From contig JADKIQ010000003.1 of assembly GCA_016721245.1 (NCBI GenBank), positions 1 to 64,000 of the forward strand: DNA of 64,000 nt, written 5' to 3'. The notes beneath the pieces were generated by a model. It made no database searches, was not told where the DNA came from, and was given only the letters and a program-made list of their open reading frames with translations. Position numbers and translations under genes: made by a program. The DNA is from Sphingobacteriales bacterium. GTDB taxonomy: Bacteria; Bacteroidota; Bacteroidia; Chitinophagales; JADIYW01. Below, one piece after another: positions 35,717 through 44,974 of the stretch; positions within the stretch are counted from its first letter, which is position 1, and every line of letters starts with the position of its first letter.

Positions 35717-37090
35717 ATGATAAACTTAAACAACATACAACGCATCTATTTTCTCGGTATCGGTGGTATCGGTATGAGTGCATTGGCACGTTATTTTAAT
35801 CTGCACGGAAAAATGGTGTCCGGTTATGATAAAACACGTACTGCATTAACAGATGAACTGGAGAAGGAAGGTATAAAAATTACGTTTGAGGATAGTCTTG
35901 AAACGTTGGATAAAGCAGCAGAATTGATTATTTATACGCCTGCAATTCCAAAAGACCATCTGCAATATAATTGGTATCTGGAAAATAATTATACATTATT
36001 GAAACGGGCGCAAATATTGGGTCTCGCGGCAAATTCTATGTTTAATATTTCAGTAGCCGGATCACATGGAAAAACATCCACCTCATCGATTGTAGCACAT
36101 ATTTTAAAAACTGCCAACAAAAGCGTAGCAGCATTTTTAGGAGGTATCTGTATTAATTTCAACTCTAATTTCATTGATGGAAGTGAATATGCCGTTGCCG
36201 AAGCAGATGAATTCGACCGTTCTTTCCTGAATCTGGAACCGAATATTGCATTGATAACATCAGTAGATACAGATCATTTGGATATATACGGAAATCTGGA
36301 AGCCATTGAGAATTCGTTTCACCAGTTTTGTAATAAGGTTCGTTCAAACGGAATCTTAATTACCAATACATCCGTCCCTGAAAAAATATTAAATAAGCAT
36401 GTGACAAATTATCGTTACAGTTTATCAGATGCTTCTTCGGATTATTACACAAAAAATCTGAAAATAAACGATGGAGAATATACATTCGATGTCGTTCATC
36501 CGGATGGTGTGATTCTGGATGTGAAATCATACTACGGCGGAAAGCATAATATAGAGAATGCAGTAGGTGCCATCGCAATAGCTTTAAATATTGGTGTTTC
36601 AGAGGAACATGTTAAGAAAGCGGTAGCATCATTTGAAGGTGTGAAACGCAGATTTGAAACGCATGTTCGCAATGAAAAGTTTGTATACATTGATGATTAC
36701 GCACACCATCCACGCGAACTGGATGCGACTATTTCTGCGGCAAAAGAGCTGTATCCCAACAAGAAACTGACGGTAATTTTTCAACCGCATTTGTTTTCCC
36801 GTACGAAAGATTTATGCGATGAATTTGCTGTTTCTCTATCAAAAGCAGATGAGTTATTGTTGCTCGATATTTATCCGGCACGTGAAAAACCAATGGAAGG
36901 TGTTACCAGTAAGATCATTTTAGATAAAGTGACAATTCCTGAAAAAAGAATAATTAATAAGAATGACCTTGTCGATTTCCTGAATACAAAAGACGATATA
37001 CAGGTATTATTAACCGTTGGTGCGGGGGATATTGATACTAAAGTCAGAGATATTGAAATCTTATTAAAAGAAAAATCCAAAAATCCCTGA
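35717..37090 (+). CDS. murC: UDP-MurNAc-L-alanine ligase
   Basis: 457 residues, first ATP-dependent ligase of the stem peptide. N-terminal FLGIGGIGMSALARYF, Mur P-loop VAGSHGKTSTSSIVA, AEADEFDRSFLNLEP, and C-terminal YIDDYAHHPRELDATI and FQPHLFSRTKDL. The leader region carries the ATCC-AATTCAGAC phrase (35696-35712) that recurs before ftsQ. Good co-linear spacing with murG. Confidence 0.96.
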   Translation: MINLNNIQRIYFLGIGGIGMSALARYFNLHGKMVSGYDKTRTALTDELEKEGIKITFEDSLETLDKAAELIIYTPAIPKDHLQYNWYLENNYTLLKRAQILGLAANSMFNISVAGSHGKTSTSSIVAHILKTANKSVAAFLGGICINFNSNFIDGSEYAVAEADEFDRSFLNLEPNIALITSVDTDHLDIYGNLEAIENSFHQFCNKVRSNGILITNTSVPEKILNKHVTNYRYSLSDASSDYYTKNLKINDGEYTFDVVHPDGVILDVKSYYGGKHNIENAVGAIAIALNIGVSEEHVKKAVASFEGVKRRFETHVRNEKFVYIDDYAHHPRELDATISAAKELYPNKKLTVIFQPHLFSRTKDLCDEFAVSLSKADELLLLDIYPAREKPMEGVTSKIILDKVTIPEKRIINKNDLVDFLNTKDDIQVLLTVGAGDIDTKVRDIEILLKEKSKNP

Positions 37091-37116
37091 ATCCAGCAAA
37101 TCCTAATTCAGACAAA

Positions 37117-37881
37117 ATGAATAAAACCGTTAAAAATATACTTGTCCGTGTCTCCATGCTTATTGGATTGGCGGCGTTTATAGCTTTAGTGGTGATAGCT
37201 AAAATAAACCGCGATGCCAGCAGAGTAGATAAGATAAAAATCGGAGTGGATGAATGGAATGGCAATTTCTTTGTCAGTAAAAACCAGGTGCTGAATCTTA
37301 TCCAAAACCAGTTTGAGGTGAAAGGTAAAATACTTTCTGGAAAAGATCTCGAGCGCATTGAAAAAGCAGTCCGCGTAATTCCTCAGGTAAAGAATTCAAA
37401 CGCGTATACAGATGATAAAGGAAATTTAAATATCAAAATAGAACAACGCAAGCCATTAATGAGAGTGTATAATCTGCTGGGACAATCTTTTTATGTGGAT
37501 GAAAACGGAATTAAATTTCCTGTAACCAGCACGTTTGCGGCTAAAGTTCCGATAGTTACCGGAAACCTGGTGGAAGCTTGTGATACAACGGTAAAAATCC
37601 ACAGCGAAGAATTGATGAAAATATTCAATACCATTCAAACAGTTAATAAAAACAAGCTTTGGCAGGCAATGATAGGGCAGTATATTATCAACGAAAAAGG
37701 ACAGATAGAATTGATTCCGAGATTCGGAAATTGTACCATTCTTTTCGGTGATGACAAAAATATCGAACAAAAAATTAAACGACTGGATGTTTTTTATTTC
37801 GATGTTTTGAAAAAAGTAGGCTGGGATTATTATAAGGTTATAAACATAATGTATAAAAATCAAGTCGTTTGTTTGAAATAA
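37117..37881 (+). CDS. ftsQ: Cell division protein FtsQ
   Basis: 254 residues: short cytoplasmic N-terminus, one membrane segment (SMLIGLAAFIALVVIA), then an extracytoplasmic POTRA-like domain (DKIKIGVDEWNGNFFVSKNQ) and a beta domain ending in IMYKNQVVCLK. It bridges early and late division proteins. Low primary conservation, but position between murC and ftsA and topology are clear. Its ATG lies directly after AATTCAGACAAA. Confidence 0.88.
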   Translation: MNKTVKNILVRVSMLIGLAAFIALVVIAKINRDASRVDKIKIGVDEWNGNFFVSKNQVLNLIQNQFEVKGKILSGKDLERIEKAVRVIPQVKNSNAYTDDKGNLNIKIEQRKPLMRVYNLLGQSFYVDENGIKFPVTSTFAAKVPIVTGNLVEACDTTVKIHSEELMKIFNTIQTVNKNKLWQAMIGQYIINEKGQIELIPRFGNCTILFGDDKNIEQKIKRLDVFYFDVLKKVGWDYYKVINIMYKNQVVCLK

Positions 37882-37892
37882 AAATAAGAAAT

Positions 37893-39371
37893 ATGCAAGT
37901 TAATAATGTAACCAACTCCGACATGGAAAAAAATTTAGCAACTCCGACAGAAAATATTGTATGTGCCATCGATATCGGTACATCAAAAATTGCTGCATTG
38001 GTCGGCAGAAGAAATCAATTTGGCAAAATTGAAATTCTGGGAATTGGCAACTGTCCGTCTTTTGGCGTACAGCGTGGTGTGGTAATAAATATTGCCAGAA
38101 CGGTAGAGTCTATCAAGAAAGCGGTAATGGATGCAGAACGTCAGTCGGGAATCAAATTCCAGAAAGTACACGTTGGTATTGCCGGACAACATATCAAAAG
38201 TTTGCAGCATCGCGGAATTTTAACACGAAACAACAACGATACTTGGATCAGCTATGAAGATATTCAGAAACTGAAAAATGAAATGCATAAACTGGCATTA
38301 CCTCCGGGCGACAGAATTTTGCACGTTTTGCCACAGGAATATATCGTAGACAATGAGCCGGGCATCTACAACGAACCAATCGGTATGATGGGTATTCGTT
38401 TAGAAGGTAATTTTCATATCATCACCGGTGCGGAAACAGCGATTCAAAACATCGAACGTTGCATTACCATCGCAGGATTGGAAGTGGCCAGCATCGAGTT
38501 GGAACCATTAGCTTCTGCAGATGCCGTGTTGAGCAAAGAAGAACTGGAAGGTGGTGTTTGTCTGGTTGATATTGGCGGCGGTACAACGGATATTGCAATT
38601 TTTGAAAACTTTGTGATTCGTCATACAGCCGTAATTCCGTTTGGCGGAAATATCATCACAGAAGACTTACGCAATTTCAGAATTCTGAAAGAACAAGCGG
38701 AAGTGTTGAAAGTGCGTTACGGCAGCGCTATTCCATTTGAAGAACTGCGTAATAAACACGTTTCTATTCAGGGCGAAGGCGGTACCAGAGCGATTGGTAA
38801 AAATGAAGTGAATCTTTTAGCAGTATCTAAAGTGATTTCTGCACGTGTGAAAGAAATTTTAGCACACGTTGCTTTCCAGATCAATTTATCCAAATTCGAT
38901 AAGAGATTGATTGGTGGTATCGTTTTAACGGGCGGTGGTTCTCAGTTACAGCATCTGACACAGTTGACAGAATCTGAAACAGGACAAAGTGCACGATTAG
39001 GATTGCCAAGAGAACACCTGGCAACTACAAAAATAGCAGATATAGACAGTCCGATTTATGCAACGGGTATTGGCTTGCTGATTCGCGGATTTAAATTAAG
39101 AGACGAGGAAGCATTATCTAATCAGGATGCATTGTTTGTAGAATCTGTTACAAAAAAAGATATAAAAGTAGAAGAAGAAAAAGTAACAACACCTGTAGTA
39201 GAAAATACAGTAGTGGATATTACGGAAAAAATAGAAGAAGAAGAACCAATGATTGTTGCGGAAGAAGAACCGGTTAAAAAAAGAACCAGCAAACCTTCTT
39301 TAATATCTTCATTAGGTTCAAAATTAGGTAACTGGATTAAATCGGATGTCGAAGATTTCGACACCAAATAA
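37893..39371 (+). CDS. ftsA: Cell division protein FtsA
   Basis: About 492 residues; actin-like ATPase that tethers FtsZ to the membrane. I use ATG 37893 (MQVNNVTNSDMEKN); TTG 37869 would overlap ftsQ by 13 bases, and ATG 37923 (MEKNLATP) is a second possibility. Features: phosphate 1 VCAIDIGTSKIAALVG, the 1C domain region KAVMDAERQSGIKFQKVHVG, phosphate 2 GVCLVDIGGGTTDIAIFE, GGIVLTGGGSQLQHL. A long acidic/charged linker leads to a C-terminal amphipathic helix (SLGSKLGNWIKSDV). Confidence 0.95.
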   Translation: MQVNNVTNSDMEKNLATPTENIVCAIDIGTSKIAALVGRRNQFGKIEILGIGNCPSFGVQRGVVINIARTVESIKKAVMDAERQSGIKFQKVHVGIAGQHIKSLQHRGILTRNNNDTWISYEDIQKLKNEMHKLALPPGDRILHVLPQEYIVDNEPGIYNEPIGMMGIRLEGNFHIITGAETAIQNIERCITIAGLEVASIELEPLASADAVLSKEELEGGVCLVDIGGGTTDIAIFENFVIRHTAVIPFGGNIITEDLRNFRILKEQAEVLKVRYGSAIPFEELRNKHVSIQGEGGTRAIGKNEVNLLAVSKVISARVKEILAHVAFQINLSKFDKRLIGGIVLTGGGSQLQHLTQLTESETGQSARLGLPREHLATTKIADIDSPIYATGIGLLIRGFKLRDEEALSNQDALFVESVTKKDIKVEEEKVTTPVVENTVVDITEKIEEEEPMIVAEEEPVKKRTSKPSLISSLGSKLGNWIKSDVEDFDTK

Positions 39372-39392
39372 TAAACCATAAAATATAGTATC

Positions 39393-41015
39393 ATGGAATT
39401 TGAAATGTTTAGTGAAAATAACTCTATCATCAAAGTATTAGGCGTTGGTGGTGGTGGTTGCAATGCCGTAAACTATATGTACGAGCAGGGAATACCGGGT
39501 GTAAACTTTGGTGTGTGCAATACAGATAAACAGGATTTATTAAAAAGCCCGGTGCCTACAAAAGTGCAGTTGGGAACAAATTTACTGGAAGGTTTAGGTG
39601 CCGGCGCAGATCCTGAAGAGGGAAGACGTGCAGCATTGGAATCTGAAGAAGAAATACGCATGTATTTGTCTAACAATACTAAAATGGTTTTTGTTACGGC
39701 AGGTATGGGCGGTGGCACCGGAACCGGCGGTGCACCTATCGTGGCAAAAATTGCTAAAGAATTAGGTATTCTGACGGTAGGTATCGTTACGATTCCTTTT
39801 TCTAATGAAGGCAAACCGAAACGCGATAAAGCAGAACGTGGTATCCAGAACATGAAAGAAAACGTGGATGCACTCATCGTGGTGTCTAATAATAAATTGT
39901 ACGATATATTTCCGGATTTAGATATCGATGAAGCTTTTTCTAAAGCAGATGATATTTTAACTACAGCAGCAAAAGGTATCACGGAAATTATCACGAAACC
40001 TGGTAAAATAAATGTAGACTTTAATGACGTAAAACGCGTCATGTCTAACAGCGGTGTTGCTATCATCGGTATTGGAAAAGGTTCCGGCGACAACAGAGCT
40101 AATCAGGCAATTGATGAAGCCATGAATTCACCACTACTGGAAGATGCTGATATCTTTGGTGCAAAAGGTGTTGTGCTTTATATTACTTACGGCAATGGCA
40201 TCAAAATGCGAGAACTGGATTTGATTACAGATGCTATTCAGGCGCAGACACAAACCGACTGCGAAATTATTTGGGGTGTTTGTAAAGATGATTCTTTGGG
40301 AGATGATATTGGCATTACTTTGGTTGCGACAGGTTTCCAGACAGGCGAAATCAAAAAAGAACGCAAACAGGTACAACGCCAGATAGAAGAAAAAGTGGTA
40401 TATACGCTGCAAACAAAACCTACTGTCGTTCCACAGACGGATAACAAAACAGTAACTGAACAACAGGATACTAAATCTGTTATAGAAACAGTTGGGTATA
40501 TAGGAAATAAACCGGAAGTAAATTCCGTTATAGAAGATAAGCAAGAAGAAATTGAAGAAGAAGATTTGTTCAAGCCTTCTATGCAGAGTGATATTACCAG
40601 TGAAAATGAGATTGAGTTTGAAATCAATTTGACTGCACCAGAAATGGATATCAAAATTGTAGACAAACCGAGAGTACATCTGGTAGAAGAAATGGAAGAC
40701 GAAACACATTTCTCAGCAGAAACACAGTTTTCTTTGTTTGAAACACCTGCCGGAAAAATTGCAGATGAAATCGACAATCAGGATCTGGAAAGAGATTTGA
40801 TTAAAAAAAGAATAACGCTGGATATGCAGAAACACCAGATTAGTTTATATGAACTGGAAAAAGAACCTGCATACAAACGTTATGGCATGGAATTGGATAA
40901 TTCTATTCCGTCAGAGGAATCTAATTTCTCCAACTACATGATTTATAATAATTCTGAAGATCCAAGCAAAATTGAAATACGTCCGAATGCAATGAAGGAC
41001 ATTACCTTAGATTAA
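39393..41015 (+). CDS. ftsZ: Cell division protein FtsZ
   Basis: 540-residue tubulin-like GTPase of the Z ring. GTP signature GGGTGTG at residues 106-112, N-terminal VLGVGGGGCNAVNYM, synergy loop NVDFNDVKRVMSNSGVA. The globular part ends near residue 330; the remainder is a long charged linker (QQDTKSVIETVGYIGN, EIEEEDLFKPSM) of about 200 residues, longer than in proteobacteria but seen in Bacteroidota. It ends IEIRPNAMKDITLD. Terminated by the hairpin at 41048, so the dcw cluster ends here. Confidence 0.97.
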   Translation: MEFEMFSENNSIIKVLGVGGGGCNAVNYMYEQGIPGVNFGVCNTDKQDLLKSPVPTKVQLGTNLLEGLGAGADPEEGRRAALESEEEIRMYLSNNTKMVFVTAGMGGGTGTGGAPIVAKIAKELGILTVGIVTIPFSNEGKPKRDKAERGIQNMKENVDALIVVSNNKLYDIFPDLDIDEAFSKADDILTTAAKGITEIITKPGKINVDFNDVKRVMSNSGVAIIGIGKGSGDNRANQAIDEAMNSPLLEDADIFGAKGVVLYITYGNGIKMRELDLITDAIQAQTQTDCEIIWGVCKDDSLGDDIGITLVATGFQTGEIKKERKQVQRQIEEKVVYTLQTKPTVVPQTDNKTVTEQQDTKSVIETVGYIGNKPEVNSVIEDKQEEIEEEDLFKPSMQSDITSENEIEFEINLTAPEMDIKIVDKPRVHLVEEMEDETHFSAETQFSLFETPAGKIADEIDNQDLERDLIKKRITLDMQKHQISLYELEKEPAYKRYGMELDNSIPSEESNFSNYMIYNNSEDPSKIEIRPNAMKDITLD

Positions 41016-41047
41016 ACCACGAGTTTAATTATCTGTTCCCCAGATTG

Positions 41048-41075
41048 GCTACATCGCAATGGTGTAGCTTTTTTT
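41048..41075 (+). terminator. Intrinsic terminator after ftsZ
   Basis: GCTACA / TGTAGC stem with a 9-base loop, then a T7 run, 33 bases after the ftsZ stop. Confidence 0.75.
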
Positions 41076-41136
41076 GTTCGTTACTGTAAAATATTTTGAT
41101 CGTTTTACCGTATATATTTACACTAATTAAGAGTTT

Positions 41137-41664
41137 ATGTGTAAGAAATTATCAGGTAAGAAAATCTTCTTTTATTCCGTTCTTCTTATTTTCTTGTCGG
41201 GATTTTTAATGCCGCAGCATTTAAAAATGCCCGTAGAGGGAGCAACGAAAAACAGTTATAATCAGCTGTCTTTCTGGTATTACCCCTGGGGTAAATCCGG
41301 CACGCACAAAGGCGTGGATATTTTCGCAAAAGAAGGTACCCATATCCGTTCATCTGTAAACGGAATGGTGGTTTATACTGGTCAACTGGGTATGGGCGGT
41401 AATGTAGTGGTGGTGCTCGGCCCCAAATGGCGCTTCCATTACTATGCGCACTTGCAGGAAATTAAAACGAAACGATTTGCATGGGTATCAAAATCTACCA
41501 TTATAGCCACTGTGGGTACTACCGGAAATGCCAAAGGCAAACCGCCGCACCTGCATTATGCCATTACTACTTTGCTTCCTTATTTCTGGCGTGTCGATAA
41601 AAGTCCGCAGGGCTGGAACAAGATGTTTTACCTCAATCCGATAAGTTATCTGAATAAAGCTTAA
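41137..41664 (+). CDS. M23-family (LytM-type) peptidase, membrane-bound or secreted
   Basis: 175 residues: N-terminal hydrophobic segment (IFFYSVLLIFLSGFLM) as signal anchor, then a compact M23 domain with THKGVDIFA (HxxxD zinc ligands), VVVVLGPKWRFHYYAHLQ and the second metal block PPHLHYAITTLLPYFW (HxH). Both zinc ligand sets are present, so it is probably an active peptidoglycan endopeptidase rather than a degenerate activator. Placed just after the dcw cluster with its own leader. Confidence 0.9.
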   Translation: MCKKLSGKKIFFYSVLLIFLSGFLMPQHLKMPVEGATKNSYNQLSFWYYPWGKSGTHKGVDIFAKEGTHIRSSVNGMVVYTGQLGMGGNVVVVLGPKWRFHYYAHLQEIKTKRFAWVSKSTIIATVGTTGNAKGKPPHLHYAITTLLPYFWRVDKSPQGWNKMFYLNPISYLNKA

Positions 41665-41687
41665 CATAACTGCAGATATAAATAAAA

Positions 41688-41710
41688 GTGGCGCGCCGAA
41701 GGCGCGCCAC
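41688..41710. terminator. GC-rich hairpin between the M23 peptidase and H1-like genes
   Basis: Perfect 10-bp stem GTGGCGCGCC / GGCGCGCCAC with loop GAA. The minus-strand side is followed by T4, which suits termination of the convergent H1-like gene. Strikingly GC-rich against its surroundings. Confidence 0.7.
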
Positions 41711-41753
41711 AGAATTTTACTAACCAAATAAAATCCGATAAACTATTATCTAA

Positions 41754-42417
41754 TTACTTAGATGCTTTTTTCTTAGCAGGCGTTGCAACCGCTTTCTTAG
41801 CCGGTGCTTTTACTGCCGCTTTTTTAGCAGGAACTTTAGCTGCTGCTTTTTTTGCCGGAGCCGCCGCTTTTTTAGGTGCCGGAGCTGCTTTTGCTGTTGC
41901 TTTAGCCGCAGTTGCTTTCACGTCTTTCGTTACCTTTTTGTACCTTGCTTTCTATTTTCTTTTCTGCTTTCTTTAAATTAGATTCAAATTTAACAGTCGC
42001 CTTTTCTACGTTTTTTTGCAATTTTCCGGTCGCTTTTTTAACATCTTTTTCTACCGTATTGGTGAATTTTTCCGCTTTTTTAGAAAAATCAGCCGCTGCT
42101 TTTTTAGCTTTTGTTTCGCCCTGATTTACATTCTCATTGATGAAATGAAATAATTTTTCAATTCTTACTTTCGCTTCATCTACTACATTTTCTGCTTCTG
42201 CCAATACGTTTGCACGTACTTTGTCCACATCCACTATCTGATTGATTCTTCCTTTGATTTTCTCGCCGTATTCCTGAAGATTTTCTTTCTGACCTTCTAC
42301 CTGCACTTTTACATCCGATGAAAGGTGCTGAATGTTAGATTTTACTTCTTCTACTTTCGCATTAAAGTCTTTTAATAAGGCATCAAATGCTTGCTGAAAT
42401 TTTTTAGTTGAATCCAT
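41754..42417 (-). CDS. Histone H1/phasin-like protein with Lys-Ala-rich tail (frameshifted)
   Basis: From ATG 42417: about 170 residues of amphipathic heptad helix (FNAKVEEVKSNIQHL, AENVVDEAKVRIEKLFHFIN, AADFSKKAEKFTNTVEKDVKK) with an apolipoprotein/phasin look. After an extra A near 41930 comes a tail of KAAPAPKKAAAPAKKAAAKV-type repeats of Lys, Ala and Pro, ending KKKASK. The layout, helical N-domain plus H1-like tail, is that of PhaF-type or bacterial H1-like proteins which bind DNA non-specifically. No polyhydroxyalkanoate genes are nearby. The frame break is a single A and probably an error. Confidence 0.75.
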
Positions 42418-42641
42418 TTTGTTTGTTTTTTTGATGATACAAAATTATGCACGTCGCATTAATCGAGCGTTACAATCATATTAAGTATTTCTGAATTAAA
42501 AGCACTTGATTTTAAATTAGTTCGTGTTTTTTGCAAATTTCAGGTTAAGAAACCTTGATTTTGGTCAATAGTAATGCCATTGAATCCTGTTTTTATAACT
42601 ATTATTTCTGTCCCGACTCGTCCCGTTTCATATATTTAATC

Positions 42642-42649
42642 TATCTTTG
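42642..42649 (+). promoter_or_regulatory. -7 box (TATCTTTG) of the SlyD-like gene
   Basis: TATCTTTGC, the same form as before rpsT and the helicase. It lies 14 bases before ATG 42663, which supports that start over upstream in-frame ones. Confidence 0.6.
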
Positions 42650-42662
42650 CCAAAATTTTTTT

Positions 42663-43178
42663 ATGTTATTAGTAAATAAAGATATGGTAGTGAGTGTTCA
42701 CTACGAACTAAAAGTGGACAACAACGGCGAGTTAGTTACTGCCGATAAATCAAATCCGGAACAGCCTTTGGTATATATACAAGGTGCCGGTATGTTATTG
42801 GCAGACTTTGAAAGCAATCTGGCCGGTAAAACTGTAGGTGATACCGTAAGTTTTAAAGTGGCAGCTGAGAACGGTTATGGCTTGAGAAACGAACAAGATA
42901 TTGTGAGTGTTCCGGCTGACAGTTTTAAAGACAAAGATGGTAATTTAGACACCAACGTTATCAAGGTTGGTAACGTATTGCCAATGATGGACGATCAGGG
43001 ACATCAGTTTCAGGGTATTGTGTGCGAAGTAACTCCGGATGCGGTGATTATGGACTTCAATCATCCGATGGCTGGAAAAGAACTGAACTTTACCGTTACG
43101 GTAGCAGATGTTCGTCCGGCAACGGCAGAAGAACTGGAACACGGACATGTGCATGGTCCTGGTGGTCATCACCATTAA
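42663..43178 (+). CDS. slyD: SlyD-type FKBP peptidyl-prolyl isomerase
   Basis: 171 residues from ATG 42663; the longer frame from 42555 is ruled out by the TATCTTTG promoter between them. FKBP N-terminal strand (VVSVHYELKVDNNGELV), an IF (insert-in-flap) chaperone domain, VTPDAVIMDFNHPMAGKEL (the NHPLAGK motif of SlyD), and a His-rich C-terminus HGHVHGPGGHHH. The latter can bind Ni2+ or other metals. Cytoplasmic protein-folding aid. Confidence 0.93.
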   Translation: MLLVNKDMVVSVHYELKVDNNGELVTADKSNPEQPLVYIQGAGMLLADFESNLAGKTVGDTVSFKVAAENGYGLRNEQDIVSVPADSFKDKDGNLDTNVIKVGNVLPMMDDQGHQFQGIVCEVTPDAVIMDFNHPMAGKELNFTVTVADVRPATAEELEHGHVHGPGGHHH

Positions 43179-43180
43179 TT

Positions 43181-43207
43181 GTCATCCCGACCGTAGCGAG
43201 GGATCTT
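43181..43207. repeat. REP-like element (GTCATCC...GGATCTT)
   Basis: GTCATCCCGACCGTAGCGAG followed by GGATCTT, an imperfect palindrome, right after slyD. A related copy is at 60250-60279. Confidence 0.5.
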
Positions 43208-43221
43208 AATGAATATTATAC

Positions 43222-43260
43222 AAGACCTGATAAGTTTCAAACTTGTCAGGTCTTTTTTTT
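43222..43260 (+). terminator. Terminator / palindromic repeat GACCTGATAAGTTT
   Basis: Stem GACCTGATAAGTTT / AAACTTGTCAGGTC with a 3-base loop (one G-T pair), flanked by AAGACC and TCTT, then an uninterrupted T8 run. It is a strong intrinsic terminator for slyD and may also be a repeat element. Confidence 0.75.
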
Positions 43261-43296
43261 GTAAATAAACTATATTTATAGTATAAAAATAAAATC

Positions 43297-44325
43297 ATGA
43301 AACAACTTTCAACCATAGTAATCTTATGCCTCTTCTTTTTTTCCTGTCAGCAAAAACAGACGGTACCGGTCGCAGATAATACCGCTACGGAAGTACAAAC
43401 CGGAAATATTAAGATGATTCCGATAGAAACGCCCGTTGGAAAGTTTAAGGTTTGGACAAAACGTGTGGGTGATAATCCAACGATGAAAGTACTACTGTTG
43501 CACGGAGGGCCTGCATGTACACACGAATATTTTGAATGTTTCGAAAATTTCTTTCCGCAACAGAATATAGAGTTCTACTATTACGACCAGTTAGGTTCTT
43601 ATTACTCTGATCAGCCTACGGATACGTCGCTCTGGCAACTGGACAGATTTGTAGAAGAAGTGGAGCAGGTGCGCAAAGCACTGAAACTGGATAATTCTAA
43701 TTTTTATTTACTCGGGCATTCCTGGGGTGGTATTCTAGCGATGCAGTATGCGCTCAAATATCAGAGTAATTTAAAGGGAATGATTATTTCCGATATGATG
43801 TCGAGCGCACCGAAATATGGAAAATATGCCGAAGATGTTTTGTCGAAACAAATGGATAAAAACATTCTGGATACTATACGAGCCATTGAAGCGGCTAAAG
43901 ATTTTACGAATCCAACGTATATGCGTTTACTCACGCCTAATTTCTATGAACAACATATTTGCCGGTTTCCGGCAGATGAATGGCCGGATCCTGTGAAGCG
44001 AACTTTCAAACATTTGAATGGTGTAATTTATACGCAAATGCAGGGGCCAAGTGAGTTTGGTATTGCAGGAAATTTAGCAAATTGGGATGTCAGCGATTTA
44101 TTAAAAAATATTACGACACCAACATTGACTATTGGCGCAAAATACGATTCTATGAATCCTGAATTTATGAAATGGATGTCGACACAATTTCCGAATGGAT
44201 CTTATCTGTATTGCGCAAACGGCAGCCATATGTGTATGTACGACGACCAGCAAACCTACTTCAAAGGTTTGATTAAATTTATAAAAGCAGTAGATAAAGG
44301 CGAGAAGAAAGTGATGTTGAATTGA
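43297..44325 (+). CDS. Proline iminopeptidase-like alpha/beta hydrolase lipoprotein
   Basis: 342 residues. Signal peptide with lipobox LCLFFFSC then QQKQT. Alpha/beta hydrolase: oxyanion LLHGGPACTHEYFE, DQLGSYYSDQP, nucleophile elbow LGHSWGGILAMQYA, acid in AKYDSMNPEF, His in GSHMCMYDDQ. Closest in layout to S33 prolyl aminopeptidases (HGGPG and GxSWGG). In HGGPA the last Gly is Ala. Predicted to be lipid-anchored and to cleave N-terminal proline of peptides outside the cytoplasm. Confidence 0.85.
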   Translation: MKQLSTIVILCLFFFSCQQKQTVPVADNTATEVQTGNIKMIPIETPVGKFKVWTKRVGDNPTMKVLLLHGGPACTHEYFECFENFFPQQNIEFYYYDQLGSYYSDQPTDTSLWQLDRFVEEVEQVRKALKLDNSNFYLLGHSWGGILAMQYALKYQSNLKGMIISDMMSSAPKYGKYAEDVLSKQMDKNILDTIRAIEAAKDFTNPTYMRLLTPNFYEQHICRFPADEWPDPVKRTFKHLNGVIYTQMQGPSEFGIAGNLANWDVSDLLKNITTPTLTIGAKYDSMNPEFMKWMSTQFPNGSYLYCANGSHMCMYDDQQTYFKGLIKFIKAVDKGEKKVMLN

Positions 44326-44358
44326 TTATATTAGTTGCAAATTTTTATAATAGATAGG

Positions 44359-44961
44359 ATGATGCATAAATTCATAGAGAAAAAAGTTTTAATCAACAAA
44401 CCAATAGTAGCATATCTAATTATTTATTCGCCATTTATTATTGGAATTCTATTGTTTTTTATTGAACCAATTTTTATTGATTCTCATCTAAGTACTCCAT
44501 TAGTTGTTTATTTTTTCCCGTTTCTATTTATTTATTTTCAAATTATTTGGATGGATTCTATTTATAAATCAATTAAAGATAGAATACATTTTGAAACTAA
44601 TCTAAATGAGAAAAAATTTGAAAAATTGATAACAATATCGAAATGGACATTATTCATCCTTACAATTATAATTTGGTTGTCTGAACCTGTAGATTTCATT
44701 TACACAGAAAAATTACAAAATTTTATACCAATATTTTTAATAATTATTATCTGGGCAATTGCAATGATTTTTATGCTGATTTCTTTTTATACGTATTATT
44801 ATGGACACAGTTTTATTGCGAAATTACTTATTGTAGCTGAAACAAGAGAGCCATTTAATAATGTGGAGAATTCAAATGTATTTATTGGACCAGTAAGCAT
44901 TTTCCCAAGTAGTTATGTACAGGCGCATAATAGAATCAAGAAAATATTAGATGAATCTTAA
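44359..44961 (+). CDS. Four-helix membrane protein of unknown function (200 aa)
   Basis: ATG 44359 or 44362 (tandem ATG, MMHKF). Four membrane segments: AYLIIYSPFIIGILLFFIEP, TPLVVYFFPFLFIYFQIIW, ISKWTLFILTIIIWLSEP, FIPIFLIIIIWAIAMIFMLI. The C-terminal tail is soluble and ends IKKILDES. AT-rich with high Ile content. No recognised family. It lies 34 bases after the hydrolase; operon membership is uncertain. Confidence 0.65.
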   Translation: MMHKFIEKKVLINKPIVAYLIIYSPFIIGILLFFIEPIFIDSHLSTPLVVYFFPFLFIYFQIIWMDSIYKSIKDRIHFETNLNEKKFEKLITISKWTLFILTIIIWLSEPVDFIYTEKLQNFIPIFLIIIIWAIAMIFMLISFYTYYYGHSFIAKLLIVAETREPFNNVENSNVFIGPVSIFPSSYVQAHNRIKKILDES

Positions 44962-44974
44962 GCTTATTAATTCT

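Noticed and set aside
39473..40777. Minus-strand open frames of up to 206 codons within ftsZ
   Set aside because: Antisense of a highly conserved gene; overlapping frames in two phases, typical of AT-rich codon bias on the other strand.
42555..42662. An N-terminal extension of slyD starting at 42555
   Set aside because: The TATCTTTG promoter box lies inside it and the translated leader is Cys/Tyr/Phe-rich and unlike the family.
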